Assembly (NCBI GenBank): GCA_964515555.1
Contig: CAZEVY010000014.1
Coordinates: 1 to 64,000 of the forward strand
Length of the DNA stretch: 64,000 bases
Origin: CAZEVY01 sp964515555
GTDB taxonomy: Bacteria > Acidobacteriota > Terriglobia > Bryobacterales > Bryobacteraceae
Reading direction: 5' to 3'
Numbering within the stretch: position 1 is the stretch's first letter; each line of letters begins with the position of its first letter. Of this stretch, positions 43,190 through 52,579 are shown one piece after another. The notes below the pieces were generated by a model. It had not been told where the DNA came from and made no database searches. It was given only the letters and a program-made list of their open reading frames with translations. Both the position numbers and the translations under genes were made by a program.

Positions 43190-45460
43190 CTACAGCCTGC
43201 GCCGGGCGTCGACGACTTCGGGGATATCGCGGTCGGCCTCCCGCCAGTCTTCGAGGAAGCGCGCGAATTCGGCGCGGGCGGCAGCGCCGTCGCCGGCGCC
43301 TTCCAGGGCCAGACCGAGATAGTATCGCGCCCGCGTCAGGCCCGGCTGGACGCGAAGGACGCGCCGGTACTCGTCGACCGCCTCGCGATGCCGGCCCGCC
43401 GCAAGCAGGGCTCGCGCCAGGCAGTCCTCGAATGATTCGCTGCTCCAGATCAACGGCCTTTCGGCGACCGACTTGCGGTACATCTCCAGGGCCTCGCCGA
43501 CGCGGCCCCTGGCCATCGCCGCGTCGCCCAGCAGGGTATAGTGAAACCGTCCCGATAAGCGGGCGCCGCCGCGATCGTCGGGCCACGAGTCCTTCACGAG
43601 GCGCGGCATCCAGCGCTCGGCTTCGGCCGCACCGCCCCGGTCGATCGCCAGGCGAGCCGCGATGTGGAATTGCGACGGCAAGAGCCGCTGGGCCTCGGCG
43701 GCCTCTTCGATAGCGCGATCCGTCTGCCCGAGCCTCCAGTACACCAAAGCCCGGCTACCGTGTCCCCGCGAGCGCTCGGCGCCGGAAGGAGCGCTTTCGA
43801 CGTATCGGGTGTATTCGGTAAGCGCGCGGCGGTACTGCCCCATTCCGAAGTAGAGGTTTCCCAGGTGCACGCGGGCGATTTCAAAATCGGGCTTGATGCC
43901 GAGCGCTGCGTTGAAGGCGTCGAAGGCTTCCCGGTTTCGGCCCGCCCATTGCAGGACTAACCCAAGCGAATCCAGAGCGTTAGGCTCGCTGGGTTGAAGT
44001 TCCACATATCGCTTCGCGGCGGCGACCGCTTCGTCGTGCCGGCCGGCCTCGGCGAAGATTCCGCTCAACAGGTTGTGGTATTCCGGCTCGTTCGGATCGC
44101 GCTCCAGGCCGCGGCGGAGCACCTCCAGGGCCTCGGCGGCGCGACCCTCGCCACGCAGCGCCCGTGCCAGCCGATGGACAGGCTCGACGTCGCCTGGATA
44201 GGCGTCCACAAGCTGGCGGTAGTGAGCGATCACCGACGCGTAGTCGCGGTTGGCGATGGCATACCAGGCGGCGATTTCCAGGCGGTCGCGCGGCGTGAGC
44301 CGCGAGGAGGCGCGGTAGGCGTTTTCGAGGTACGGCTTGGCGTCGTCCAGCCGTCCCCAGGCGACCGCATACGTGTAGCCGATGCGGGCCTCGGCCATGG
44401 CGAACCCGGGGTCGCGCTTGAGGGCCTGCTGGAGTAAGTCGATCGCTTCGGCGCTGCGCAGCGCGCGCGCCTTGCCGACGCCGAGCGAGTACAGGCGATA
44501 GGCTTCGAGGTCGCGCGTCATCAGGCCGGCGAGCTGACCGGGCGCCAGCGAGACGCCGAGCCGTGTGGCCAGCCGCGCCGCGAAGGAATCGACGAGTCCC
44601 AGGAGTTTTTCGGGATTCCCGGCGGTGAGGCTCTCGCCGGCGACCAGGCGTCCGTTGGCGCTCTCGTAGAGCTGCGCGTCGACGCGCACCGTGTCTCCCA
44701 GCGAGGCGAACGCTCCCGCGATGACGAACGCGGCCTGGCTGCGCCGCGCGATTTCGAGCGCTTCGTCGAGCGGAATCGAGGCGCCGCGCCGCGAACCGAG
44801 CATGCGCGCCAGTTGCTCGCGATGCAGCACGGCGAGCTGCGGGGAGCGCGACAGGTTTGTGATCAACATGTCGGAGAGCCCCTCGCGAAGCCAGTCGAGG
44901 CCGGCCGTGTTGGAGCGGTTCTCAAAGAACAGCACCGCCAGGGTTCTGCGAGATCCCTCTACCGCGAGCGCCGGGCTCTTGTCGCGCGCCCGCCACCAGA
45001 TCGCGCCCGCAGTCAGCGCCACGGCCAGGGCGGCGGCAGCGGCTACGGGCATCCAGGAGCGGCCGGGCGCGACCTCGACCTCGACGGTGGTGGTCTCCTC
45101 CAGTTCGATGCTGAGCTCTCGCGACCCGGCCTCCTGGACTTCACCGGCGAAGCTGTACCCCAGGCGCGGGTGGTTCCGGATCAGCCGGGGACGACGCGGA
45201 TCGTCGCCCAGGGCCTTGCGGGTTTCGAGAATCACCTGGACGAGGGCGTCGTCGGTGACGGCGGTGTCGGGCCAGGCGGTGGAGAACAGCTCGTCCTTGG
45301 AGACGATTCGGCCGCGATTCTCGATCAGGCAGAGCAGAACCAGCAGGGACTTGGGGCGCAGCGGGATCTCGCCGCCGTTGCGGCGCAGCAGGGCGCGCCC
45401 GGCGTCGAGCTCCATGTCCTCAATGCGATAGACCCTCCGGCTGACGTCCCTCATCCGCAT
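43190..45460 (-). CDS. CadC-like winged-helix regulator with TPR sensor domain
   Basis: A 756-residue single-pass membrane protein. The N-terminus is an OmpR/PhoB-type winged helix (residues 10-108: YRIEDMELDAGRALLRRNGG, RIVSKDELFSTAWPDTAVTD, LIRNHPRLGYSFAG). A membrane segment is near 137-157 (VAAAAALAVALTAGAIWW). A TolB/FlgO-like domain follows (RTLAVLFFENRSNTAGLDWL, VAGAF-type FVIAGAFASLGDTVRVDAQL), then about ten TPR units to the C-terminus. It would bind DNA in the cytoplasm and sense in the periplasm. The divergent NHL-repeat gene, behind a perfect inverted repeat, is the obvious candidate target. Confidence 0.9.
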   Translation of the reverse strand: MRMRDVSRRVYRIEDMELDAGRALLRRNGGEIPLRPKSLLVLLCLIENRGRIVSKDELFSTAWPDTAVTDDALVQVILETRKALGDDPRRPRLIRNHPRLGYSFAGEVQEAGSRELSIELEETTTVEVEVAPGRSWMPVAAAAALAVALTAGAIWWRARDKSPALAVEGSRRTLAVLFFENRSNTAGLDWLREGLSDMLITNLSRSPQLAVLHREQLARMLGSRRGASIPLDEALEIARRSQAAFVIAGAFASLGDTVRVDAQLYESANGRLVAGESLTAGNPEKLLGLVDSFAARLATRLGVSLAPGQLAGLMTRDLEAYRLYSLGVGKARALRSAEAIDLLQQALKRDPGFAMAEARIGYTYAVAWGRLDDAKPYLENAYRASSRLTPRDRLEIAAWYAIANRDYASVIAHYRQLVDAYPGDVEPVHRLARALRGEGRAAEALEVLRRGLERDPNEPEYHNLLSGIFAEAGRHDEAVAAAKRYVELQPSEPNALDSLGLVLQWAGRNREAFDAFNAALGIKPDFEIARVHLGNLYFGMGQYRRALTEYTRYVESAPSGAERSRGHGSRALVYWRLGQTDRAIEEAAEAQRLLPSQFHIAARLAIDRGGAAEAERWMPRLVKDSWPDDRGGARLSGRFHYTLLGDAAMARGRVGEALEMYRKSVAERPLIWSSESFEDCLARALLAAGRHREAVDEYRRVLRVQPGLTRARYYLGLALEGAGDGAAARAEFARFLEDWREADRDIPEVVDARRRL

Positions 45461-45471
45461 CTCGGCAGTTC

Positions 45472-45496
45472 CTCGGAGTTAGTTCGTTACTCCGAG
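45472..45496. promoter_or_regulatory. Inverted repeat between divergent regulator and NHL gene
   Basis: CTCGGAGT-N9-ACTCCGAG has perfect 8-nt arms and lies in the 73-bp gap between the winged-helix regulator and the divergent NHL-repeat gene. Its position suits an operator for that regulator, although OmpR-type proteins more often bind direct repeats. It could also be a hairpin in the 5' leader of the regulator mRNA. Confidence 0.45.
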
Positions 45497-45533
45497 CCGG
45501 CCCGGCATACAAGCTCGTTGAGTGAATTCTATC

Positions 45534-48500
45534 ATGCGTCCCCTGTGCGGCCTTCTTCTGGCCGCAAGTGTTACACTCCACGCCCAGCTTCCGACCGCCT
45601 ACACGATCCGAACGGTAGCCGGAACCGCCAATATCGGCGACGGCGGACCCGCCAACCAGGCCGTCCTCGAGTTCCCGACCGGGATGGCGGCGGACGCTGC
45701 CGGAAACATATACGTCAGCGAGATCGACGCCGGACGCATTCGCCGGATGGGACGCGACGGCAGCAACATCACGACCTTCGCCGGACGGGGCGTGCGGGTG
45801 TCGGACGGCGATGGCGGACCCGCCACCCAGGCGGGATTCGTGACCCCGGCCGGGATGGCCTTCGACGGCGCCGGTAACTTCTTTGTTGCCGACCTGCTCG
45901 GCTGCCGCATCCGCCGAGTCACGCCGGCCGGCGTCATATCGACGCACGCCGGCAACGGAACCTGCGCGTCGTCGGCCAACGGAACGGTGGCGGCGACCAG
46001 TCCGATCAACGGCCCCGCCAGCATCGCTTTCGACCCGCAGGGAAGGCTGGTTTTCACCGAGTTGTTCGGACATCGCATCCGGCGAATCGAAGCCAACGGG
46101 ACGCTTTCGACGCTGGCGGGAACGGGGGTGCAAGCCTTCGCCGACGCCGAGGACACCGACGGCGGCATGGCCGCGCAGTCGCCGATCTCTGAACCCGCCG
46201 CGCTGTTCGTCACGGCGAACGGAACCGTGTATTTCTCGCAGGTCGACTACAACTGCCATATCCGGAGCGTCTCGCCCGCCGGCATCTTGGGCACGGTCGT
46301 GGGCGAAGACGGCGACTGCGAACTGGAAGGGCCCGGCCCGGCGCGAACCACTCGCATGGGCCAGGCCTTCTCGATCCTGGTGGTCGGCAACACGCTCTAC
46401 TATTCCGATATCGACCACAACGTGGTGATGCAGGTCGACCTGGCGGCCACGCCGCCCCGGCTGGATTTCTTCGTTGGCACCACCGGCAACAACGCGCTCG
46501 CCTTTGGGGGAGACGGCGGCCCGCCCGGCACCGCGCGACTGGCGATACCTGTCGGACTCTTGCGCGACCAGGGCGGCGCCATCTATGTCTGCGACCAGTT
46601 CAATCACCGCATCCGTCGGGTGCAGGGGCAAGTCGTCTCGACCTTCGCCGGACAGAGGCATTTCGCGGGCGACGGCGGGCCGGCGCTGGCGGCGCGGCTG
46701 TTCCGTCCCGCCGGCGTCGATGTGGACTTCGCCGACGGCTTTTACATCGCCGACCAGTTTCATAACAGGATTCGGCGGGTAAACGCCGCCGGGGTGGTCT
46801 CGACGGCCGCCGGGTCCGACGACTATCCGGACCAGACCGGCAACGGCGGACTGGCAACCGCTGCGCGGCTGCACCTGCCGCAGAGCATCGTCGCCGATCC
46901 GAACGGAAACTACTACATCGCCGAGGGGCAGACGCGCGACACCATCCACGACTACTCGGACCAGTTCAGCCGCAGCGGAGGCCTCCGCCGGGTAAACCCC
47001 GCGGGAACGATTTCCGCGCTCGACATCGCGGGGCAGGCGGGCCTGGCGCTCGATGTCGCCGCCCAGATGCTTTATTACTCGGCCCCATTCGTCCACCAGG
47101 TGCGGCGGCAGAGCGTCAACGGCGGCGTCGCCGCGGTGGTGGCGGGGGCAGCCAACGGCCTGTCCGGATTCTCCGGCGATAACGGACTGGCTACCGCCGC
47201 CCGCCTCAACTCGCCTTCGGGTAACGCCTTCGACAACAGCCGCAACCTGTACACCTGCGACACGCGGAATCACCGCGTCCGGCGCACCGACGCCGTCACG
47301 GGCATCATCACGACCGTAGTGGGCGACGGCACGGCCGGCATCACCGGAGAGGGCGGCCCCGGCACGCAGGCGCGGCTCGATTCACCGCGCGCCTTGGCCT
47401 GGGACCCGGGCGGCCGCCTTTGGATCTCCGACCGCACCCGCCTCCTCATATACACGCCCGCCGACGGGCGGCTCGTCCGCATGGCCGGCCGCGACGTCCC
47501 CGGCGACGGCGGCGACGGCGGCCCCGCGCTGCTGGCCGGGCTGAACGAGCCCTCGGCGCTGCGCTGGTCCGGAGGTCGGATCTACGTCGCCGATCAGCGC
47601 AACAATCGCATCCGCCTCCTCGAACCGCTCACCGCCGCGCGCGTCGAGCTGACCGGTGGCAGCACACAGAACGGGACCGTCGGCATCGCGCTGACGCTCT
47701 CGACCAAAGTGGTCTCCTCGGATAACCTCGGCGTCGCCGGCGTCACTGTGCGATTCACGGTCACCGCGGGGAGCGGCAACCTCAGTTCTCCGACAGCCAC
47801 TACCGGCGCCGACGGCGTCGCCAGCGTGACGATCACTCCCACCGCGCCCGGAGCCATCACTGTTTCGGTGGTCGCGGGCACGCTCACGGCAGTGGTCTAC
47901 AACATCACGGTGACCGCCGCGGGCCCGGCGATCACGATTACCTCGGTGATCGCCGCGGGCGCCTTCGGCGGCGGCGCGACGTTGTGCTCGGGCGGGTGGC
48001 TGGAGATCTACGGGTCGAATTTCAGCGACACGACGCGAGAGTGGGGCGGCGCCGACTTCAACGGCGTCAACGCACCCACCGAGCTCGACGGCGTCCGCGT
48101 GCTGATGGGCGGCCGCCGCGCGGCCGTGCGCTTCATCAGCGGCGGGCAGATCAACGCGCAGGCGCCCGACGGCCTGGCGCCCGGTCCGGTACAGGTGATC
48201 GTGCAGCGCGGCTCGTCGCAGAGCGCGCCGTTTACGGTGACCATCGTGGCGCGCGCGCCGGGGCTGCTGGCGCCGCCGGTGTTTCGCGTCGGCGGACGGC
48301 AGTATATCGCGGCGCTGTTTACCGATAACGTGACGTTCGCGGCGCCCGACGAGATCGCCCCCGGCCTGACGCGGCGCGCGAACTCGGGCGATCGCCTCAT
48401 ACTCTACGGCATCAACTTCGGCGCGACCGTGCCGGCGGTGCCGTCGGGCACGATTACCGGAGTGGTCAACGCACTGCCGAACGTCGTCATTAAGGTGGAT

Positions 48501-48665
48501 GGGCGCGACGTGGTGGTCGAGTTCGCGGGGCTGGCGGGCAGCGCCATCGGGCTGTACCAGTTCAACATCGTGCTGCCGGGCGGACTGAGCGGCGATGTGC
48601 GGCTGACGGTGACGGTGGATGGCGTGGAACTCGCGCAGGAGCTGTTTCTCGCGCTGGCGCCGTAA
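45534..48665 (+). CDS. Exported NHL-repeat beta-propeller protein with TIGR03437-like end
   Basis: A 1043-residue secreted protein with a signal peptide (MRPLCGLLLAASVTLHAQ). About ten NHL-type repeats follow (ADAAGNIYVSEIDAGRIRR, FDGAGNFFVADLLGCRIRRV, GGAIYVCDQFNHRIRRV, FADGFYIADQFHNRIRRV, SGGRIYVADQRNNRIRLL), each followed by an AG-x-G-x-GDGGPA loop. A bacterial Ig-like domain (VTVRFTVTAGSGNLSSPTA) comes next. The C-terminal module (CSGGWLEIYGSNFSDTTREW, PGPVQVIVQRG, DRLILYGINFGATVP) is related to TIGR03437. An extracellular binding or sensory role is likely. A GTG four codons upstream (45522) is an alternative start. Confidence 0.88.
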   Translation: MRPLCGLLLAASVTLHAQLPTAYTIRTVAGTANIGDGGPANQAVLEFPTGMAADAAGNIYVSEIDAGRIRRMGRDGSNITTFAGRGVRVSDGDGGPATQAGFVTPAGMAFDGAGNFFVADLLGCRIRRVTPAGVISTHAGNGTCASSANGTVAATSPINGPASIAFDPQGRLVFTELFGHRIRRIEANGTLSTLAGTGVQAFADAEDTDGGMAAQSPISEPAALFVTANGTVYFSQVDYNCHIRSVSPAGILGTVVGEDGDCELEGPGPARTTRMGQAFSILVVGNTLYYSDIDHNVVMQVDLAATPPRLDFFVGTTGNNALAFGGDGGPPGTARLAIPVGLLRDQGGAIYVCDQFNHRIRRVQGQVVSTFAGQRHFAGDGGPALAARLFRPAGVDVDFADGFYIADQFHNRIRRVNAAGVVSTAAGSDDYPDQTGNGGLATAARLHLPQSIVADPNGNYYIAEGQTRDTIHDYSDQFSRSGGLRRVNPAGTISALDIAGQAGLALDVAAQMLYYSAPFVHQVRRQSVNGGVAAVVAGAANGLSGFSGDNGLATAARLNSPSGNAFDNSRNLYTCDTRNHRVRRTDAVTGIITTVVGDGTAGITGEGGPGTQARLDSPRALAWDPGGRLWISDRTRLLIYTPADGRLVRMAGRDVPGDGGDGGPALLAGLNEPSALRWSGGRIYVADQRNNRIRLLEPLTAARVELTGGSTQNGTVGIALTLSTKVVSSDNLGVAGVTVRFTVTAGSGNLSSPTATTGADGVASVTITPTAPGAITVSVVAGTLTAVVYNITVTAAGPAITITSVIAAGAFGGGATLCSGGWLEIYGSNFSDTTREWGGADFNGVNAPTELDGVRVLMGGRRAAVRFISGGQINAQAPDGLAPGPVQVIVQRGSSQSAPFTVTIVARAPGLLAPPVFRVGGRQYIAALFTDNVTFAAPDEIAPGLTRRANSGDRLILYGINFGATVPAVPSGTITGVVNALPNVVIKVDGRDVVVEFAGLAGSAIGLYQFNIVLPGGLSGDVRLTVTVDGVELAQELFLALAP

Positions 48666-48676
48666 CGGCGGCGGAC

Positions 48677-51600
48677 GTGAGGCTCACGATGGCGGCTCCC
48701 AAGCTGAAGGTGAAGATCACCCGCGTCCGGCGCGCCATTGTACGCGTCGCGCTGCACTCGGGCGATTGCTGCCCGCTGTGCGGGTCAACGGTGGGCGGCG
48801 CCCCCGAGGCGCCCGCCGACCGCACCAGGGACGACCGGGTCCGGCGGGTCGTCAGCCGCATTCGGGCAAACGGGGTATTGCTCCTTCTCCCGATGATTCT
48901 GTCGCCCTGCGTCGAAGCGCAGGACCCGCCGACCCACCGGGCCGTTCTCGAGAGCTTCGGCGTCAAGTCCCATAGCTTTTGCAGTGCGGCAAACCGCGTG
49001 GATACTCAATATGCCTATCAGCCGCCGGGTCCTATAACACACAACCGCTTTTGCACGGGTTCCCGGACAGAAGCGACGTTCACCGTAACCGCTCCGGCCG
49101 TTATCGGCAACGGAAGACAGGTTCAGGTCGGCGCTGCTACTGGTTATCGCTTCGACGATGCCATCCAGGTGAACGCCTCCGTCTTCGCCGTGGTGACATA
49201 CCCCATGGGCACGGTCGTGGCATCCGTAACGGTGCCAATCTCCGATTCCACGGAGTTCACATCCAATACATCCGATCCCGGGACCTGTACACGGGTCGTG
49301 GCCACCAACACCGCGGTGCAAGGATCAGTCACAGCGCGCGCAACCAATAACTGCGCGCGGAATCCAACCCAGACCACGTTGATCAGCGGAGGCAAACTCA
49401 TCATCAACTCCGCCGCCTTCGTAGGCGTTTCTCGCACAGGCGCCATCGTGCCAAACCTCCAGGCGCCCGCCGTGGCCCTCGAGGTCGACCTCGTCTATCG
49501 CATCGAGTCCCTCGTGGCCGACCTCGCCTTCGACCACATGGAGGTCGTGCAGGTGGTGCAGGCGGCCGACAATTCCGTCCCGATCATTCAGGGAAAGCCC
49601 ACCGTCGTGCGGGTCTTCCCGAAACTCGCCAAGCCGGGCGCGGGCGTTCCCCCGATTCAGCCCGGAGTCACCGCCGAGTTGCGCGGGTTCTTCCGGGGCG
49701 TCGAGCTTCGGCTCTCGCCCCTGTTGCCGTTCAACGGGCCGGTCAACGCGGTCGCCGCGCCGCGGCGTGAGAACGTCGATGATTCACTGAATTTCAGACT
49801 CCCCCACTTCTGGGCCGCTCTCGCCGCTATTACACTGACCGCCGAGATCAAGCCGCCAGGAACCAATCCAGATCCGACTCCGCCCGACAACCGGGGGACG
49901 GTCAGTATCGTGTTGCGGCCGTCGCCGAGCATGAGCGTCGCCTACATGCCGCTGTGTCTTCAGCCGGAGGGGCTCATCAATCCGCTTTGCCCCAATGCGG
50001 CGTCGATCGCACGGCACGACGTGATTCTCGAGAAGATCTTCCCGATCGCACCGGCGAATCTCAACTACACTCCCCTGCCCGTCGCGCAGCGCATTTACAG
50101 CGGCAGGCTCGGCACGCAGTTGGACTCCTATCTGCGCCGGTTCTACGATCTGTTCGCGAGCGGGTACGACCAGCTCGCGGTCTGGTTGCCGGATCTGCTC
50201 ACCCGCATCAACTATAGAATCACCGGCAGTTCCGACCCCATCTGGTATACCGCCGATCCGGGGAAAGGGCGCGTCTCCTGGCAGCAGGATTGGACGGCCA
50301 GCGATCCCCTCTATCCGGCGGACACGCTGGCGCATGAGGTGGCGCACAACCTCGGCCGCCGCCATACGCACCGGGTCGACAGTTGCGGGGCGCGCGACCC
50401 CGAAACGGACTGGCCAGTCGACTTTGCCAGGAGCAATATCCAGGAACCGGGATTCGATCCGATCCTGCGCGCGATCAAGCTCCCCTCGCTCTTCGACCTG
50501 ATGACCTATTGCTCGCCTCCCGTCAGGAACAAATGGATTTCGCCGTTCACCTACCAACAACTCATCCAGGGAGGTCTGAAGCCACAGAATGAGCCTGACA
50601 AGCGGCTGGCCGACGGCGAGTGGATCGTCATCGGCGGCATGGCGAAGCGGGACGGGAGCGGCGGATCGATCCTGCCGGGCTACCGTGTGTCAGGGATGGG
50701 CCCCACGGGAGCGCCGCCCATTTCGCCAACCCATTGCTTGCGTTTCTTCGGAGACGCCGGCGCCGTTCTGGGAGAGCAGTGTCTGGCACTCACCTTCCGC
50801 GACCATCGCTTCGAGGAGGTGACCTACGACGAGGAATGGTTCGCCGTGAAGGCGCTCTTCCCCGCCGGGACGATGCGAATCGGCCTCTTTGCAGGCAGCC
50901 GGGAGCTGGCGTCGTTGCGACCCGGTCCCGCAGTGCCCGTGCTGACCATTCAGTCGCCCCGGACCGGCGATGTCTGGAACGGCGGCTCGCGCACCATAGC
51001 CTGGACCGCTACCGACGCGGACAACGATCCGCTCACCTATTCTGTGCTCTATTCCTCCGACTCCGGCGCGAATTGGATAACGATGGAGATCGACCTGACC
51101 GCAACGAACTTCACCTTCGACTCGACGCAGATTGACGGCGGTAGGGCGGTCCTCTTCCGCGTGCTGGCGACGGACGGCATCCGCACGGCCGCGGCCGACG
51201 TTGGGCCTATCGACGTTGTACAGGCTCCGCGGATCGCCGCGACGCCGGACCGGCTCGACGCACGCAAGGTGGTTCTCCGGCAGGTCCGCGACCTGACGGT
51301 GACCGTGACTAACTCCGGCACGGGACCCATGAGAATCACTGCTCTCACCAGCTCGCTCGAGGATGAATTCGAGATTCTCACGCGGGCTCCCCTGGTCATC
51401 CCCGCCGACCAGAGCCGCGAAATCGCCGTGCGGTTCTCGCCCTTGCAGACGGGGGTGCGCGAGGGGCGTATGACTGTCGCGAGCAGCGATCCCGCGAGGC
51501 CGTCGGTCGAGGTGGTGCTGACGGGTCGTGGGATCACCACGGCCGAGCCGGACCTCGACGTACCGGCGCAGATCGACTTCGGACACGTGGCGGCGGGGGC

Positions 51601-52579
51601 GTCCAAAGACATTACGTTGGCCATCCGGAACGCGGGAGGCCTCTTCCTGACGGTGAACACGTTGACGTTGAATAACGCCGCGTTCCGTGTGGTGTCGCCG
51701 GCGCAGCCCATCGGGGTCGACGCGGGTGCGACGAGAATCGTCACGCTTCGGTTTACCGCTGGAGCGGCGGGCGCTCAGGCCGGCCAGTTGACGATCACGT
51801 CGACCGATCCCATTCGGGCTCAGGTGGTCCTGCCCATTACGGCGACGGTGGTGGCGGGGATGGTGCCAGCAGCGTCGGCGGCGGGCGTCGTGAGTGCGGC
51901 GAGTTTTCTCGGCGGGCCGGTGGCGGCGGGGCAGATCGTCACTATATTCGGGACGACGATTGGTCCGCCCTCCATCGTGGGCCTGAGTCTCAACGCTCAA
52001 GGGCTGGTCGATACGACGGTCGGGGAGACGCGAGTGCTCTTCGACGGAGTACCGGCGCCGATGATCTACGCGCTGGCGGGACAGACGTCGGTGATTGTGC
52101 CGTACGCCGTCGCGGGCCGCACGACGACCCAGATGATCGTGGAGTACCAAGGGCGGCGGTCGGACCCGGTGACGCTGCCGGTCGCGCCGTCGGCGCCGGG
52201 GCTGTTCTCGGCCAACTCGAGCGGGCGCGGGCCGGCGGCGATTCTCAATCAGGACTCGTCGGTGAACACGGGGGAGAATCCGGCGGATAAGGGTTCGGTC
52301 GTAGTGTTGTTTGGGACGGGCGAGGGGCGGACGGAACCGGACGGAGTAGACGGGCGGCTCGCCGCGACGGTGTTTCCCAAGCCTCGACTGCCGGTCTCGG
52401 TGCGCATCGGAGGAGCGCCCGCGGAAGTTTTGTACGCGGGCGCCGCGCCGGGACTGGTCGCCGGGGTGTTTCAAATCAATGCGAGAATACCGGAAGGTGT
52501 CGTCTCGGGCGCCGTGCCGGTCGTCGTAACGGTGGGGTCTGCGGCGAGTCAGCCGGAATTGACGGTGGCGGTGAAATGA
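48677..52579 (+). CDS. Giant secreted metzincin-like metalloprotease, paralogue 3
   Basis: A 1300-residue paralogue of the other three. It is unusual in having about 65 basic residues before the hydrophobic segment (VLLLLPMILSPCVEAQ), including GDCCPLCGS. The true start may be later, although no good ATG is available other than the one at 48689. The conserved pre-domain is FDHMEVVQVVQAADNSVPII. The zinc site is LAHEVAHNLGRRHTH from residue 553, with LFDLMTYCSPP after it. Ig-like, two choice-of-anchor D-like repeats and a TIGR03437-type C-terminus (AASFLGGPVAAGQIVTIFG) complete it. It follows the NHL gene by 11 nt and overlaps paralogue 4 (ATGA). Confidence 0.84.
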   Translation: MRLTMAAPKLKVKITRVRRAIVRVALHSGDCCPLCGSTVGGAPEAPADRTRDDRVRRVVSRIRANGVLLLLPMILSPCVEAQDPPTHRAVLESFGVKSHSFCSAANRVDTQYAYQPPGPITHNRFCTGSRTEATFTVTAPAVIGNGRQVQVGAATGYRFDDAIQVNASVFAVVTYPMGTVVASVTVPISDSTEFTSNTSDPGTCTRVVATNTAVQGSVTARATNNCARNPTQTTLISGGKLIINSAAFVGVSRTGAIVPNLQAPAVALEVDLVYRIESLVADLAFDHMEVVQVVQAADNSVPIIQGKPTVVRVFPKLAKPGAGVPPIQPGVTAELRGFFRGVELRLSPLLPFNGPVNAVAAPRRENVDDSLNFRLPHFWAALAAITLTAEIKPPGTNPDPTPPDNRGTVSIVLRPSPSMSVAYMPLCLQPEGLINPLCPNAASIARHDVILEKIFPIAPANLNYTPLPVAQRIYSGRLGTQLDSYLRRFYDLFASGYDQLAVWLPDLLTRINYRITGSSDPIWYTADPGKGRVSWQQDWTASDPLYPADTLAHEVAHNLGRRHTHRVDSCGARDPETDWPVDFARSNIQEPGFDPILRAIKLPSLFDLMTYCSPPVRNKWISPFTYQQLIQGGLKPQNEPDKRLADGEWIVIGGMAKRDGSGGSILPGYRVSGMGPTGAPPISPTHCLRFFGDAGAVLGEQCLALTFRDHRFEEVTYDEEWFAVKALFPAGTMRIGLFAGSRELASLRPGPAVPVLTIQSPRTGDVWNGGSRTIAWTATDADNDPLTYSVLYSSDSGANWITMEIDLTATNFTFDSTQIDGGRAVLFRVLATDGIRTAAADVGPIDVVQAPRIAATPDRLDARKVVLRQVRDLTVTVTNSGTGPMRITALTSSLEDEFEILTRAPLVIPADQSREIAVRFSPLQTGVREGRMTVASSDPARPSVEVVLTGRGITTAEPDLDVPAQIDFGHVAAGASKDITLAIRNAGGLFLTVNTLTLNNAAFRVVSPAQPIGVDAGATRIVTLRFTAGAAGAQAGQLTITSTDPIRAQVVLPITATVVAGMVPAASAAGVVSAASFLGGPVAAGQIVTIFGTTIGPPSIVGLSLNAQGLVDTTVGETRVLFDGVPAPMIYALAGQTSVIVPYAVAGRTTTQMIVEYQGRRSDPVTLPVAPSAPGLFSANSSGRGPAAILNQDSSVNTGENPADKGSVVVLFGTGEGRTEPDGVDGRLAATVFPKPRLPVSVRIGGAPAEVLYAGAAPGLVAGVFQINARIPEGVVSGAVPVVVTVGSAASQPELTVAVK

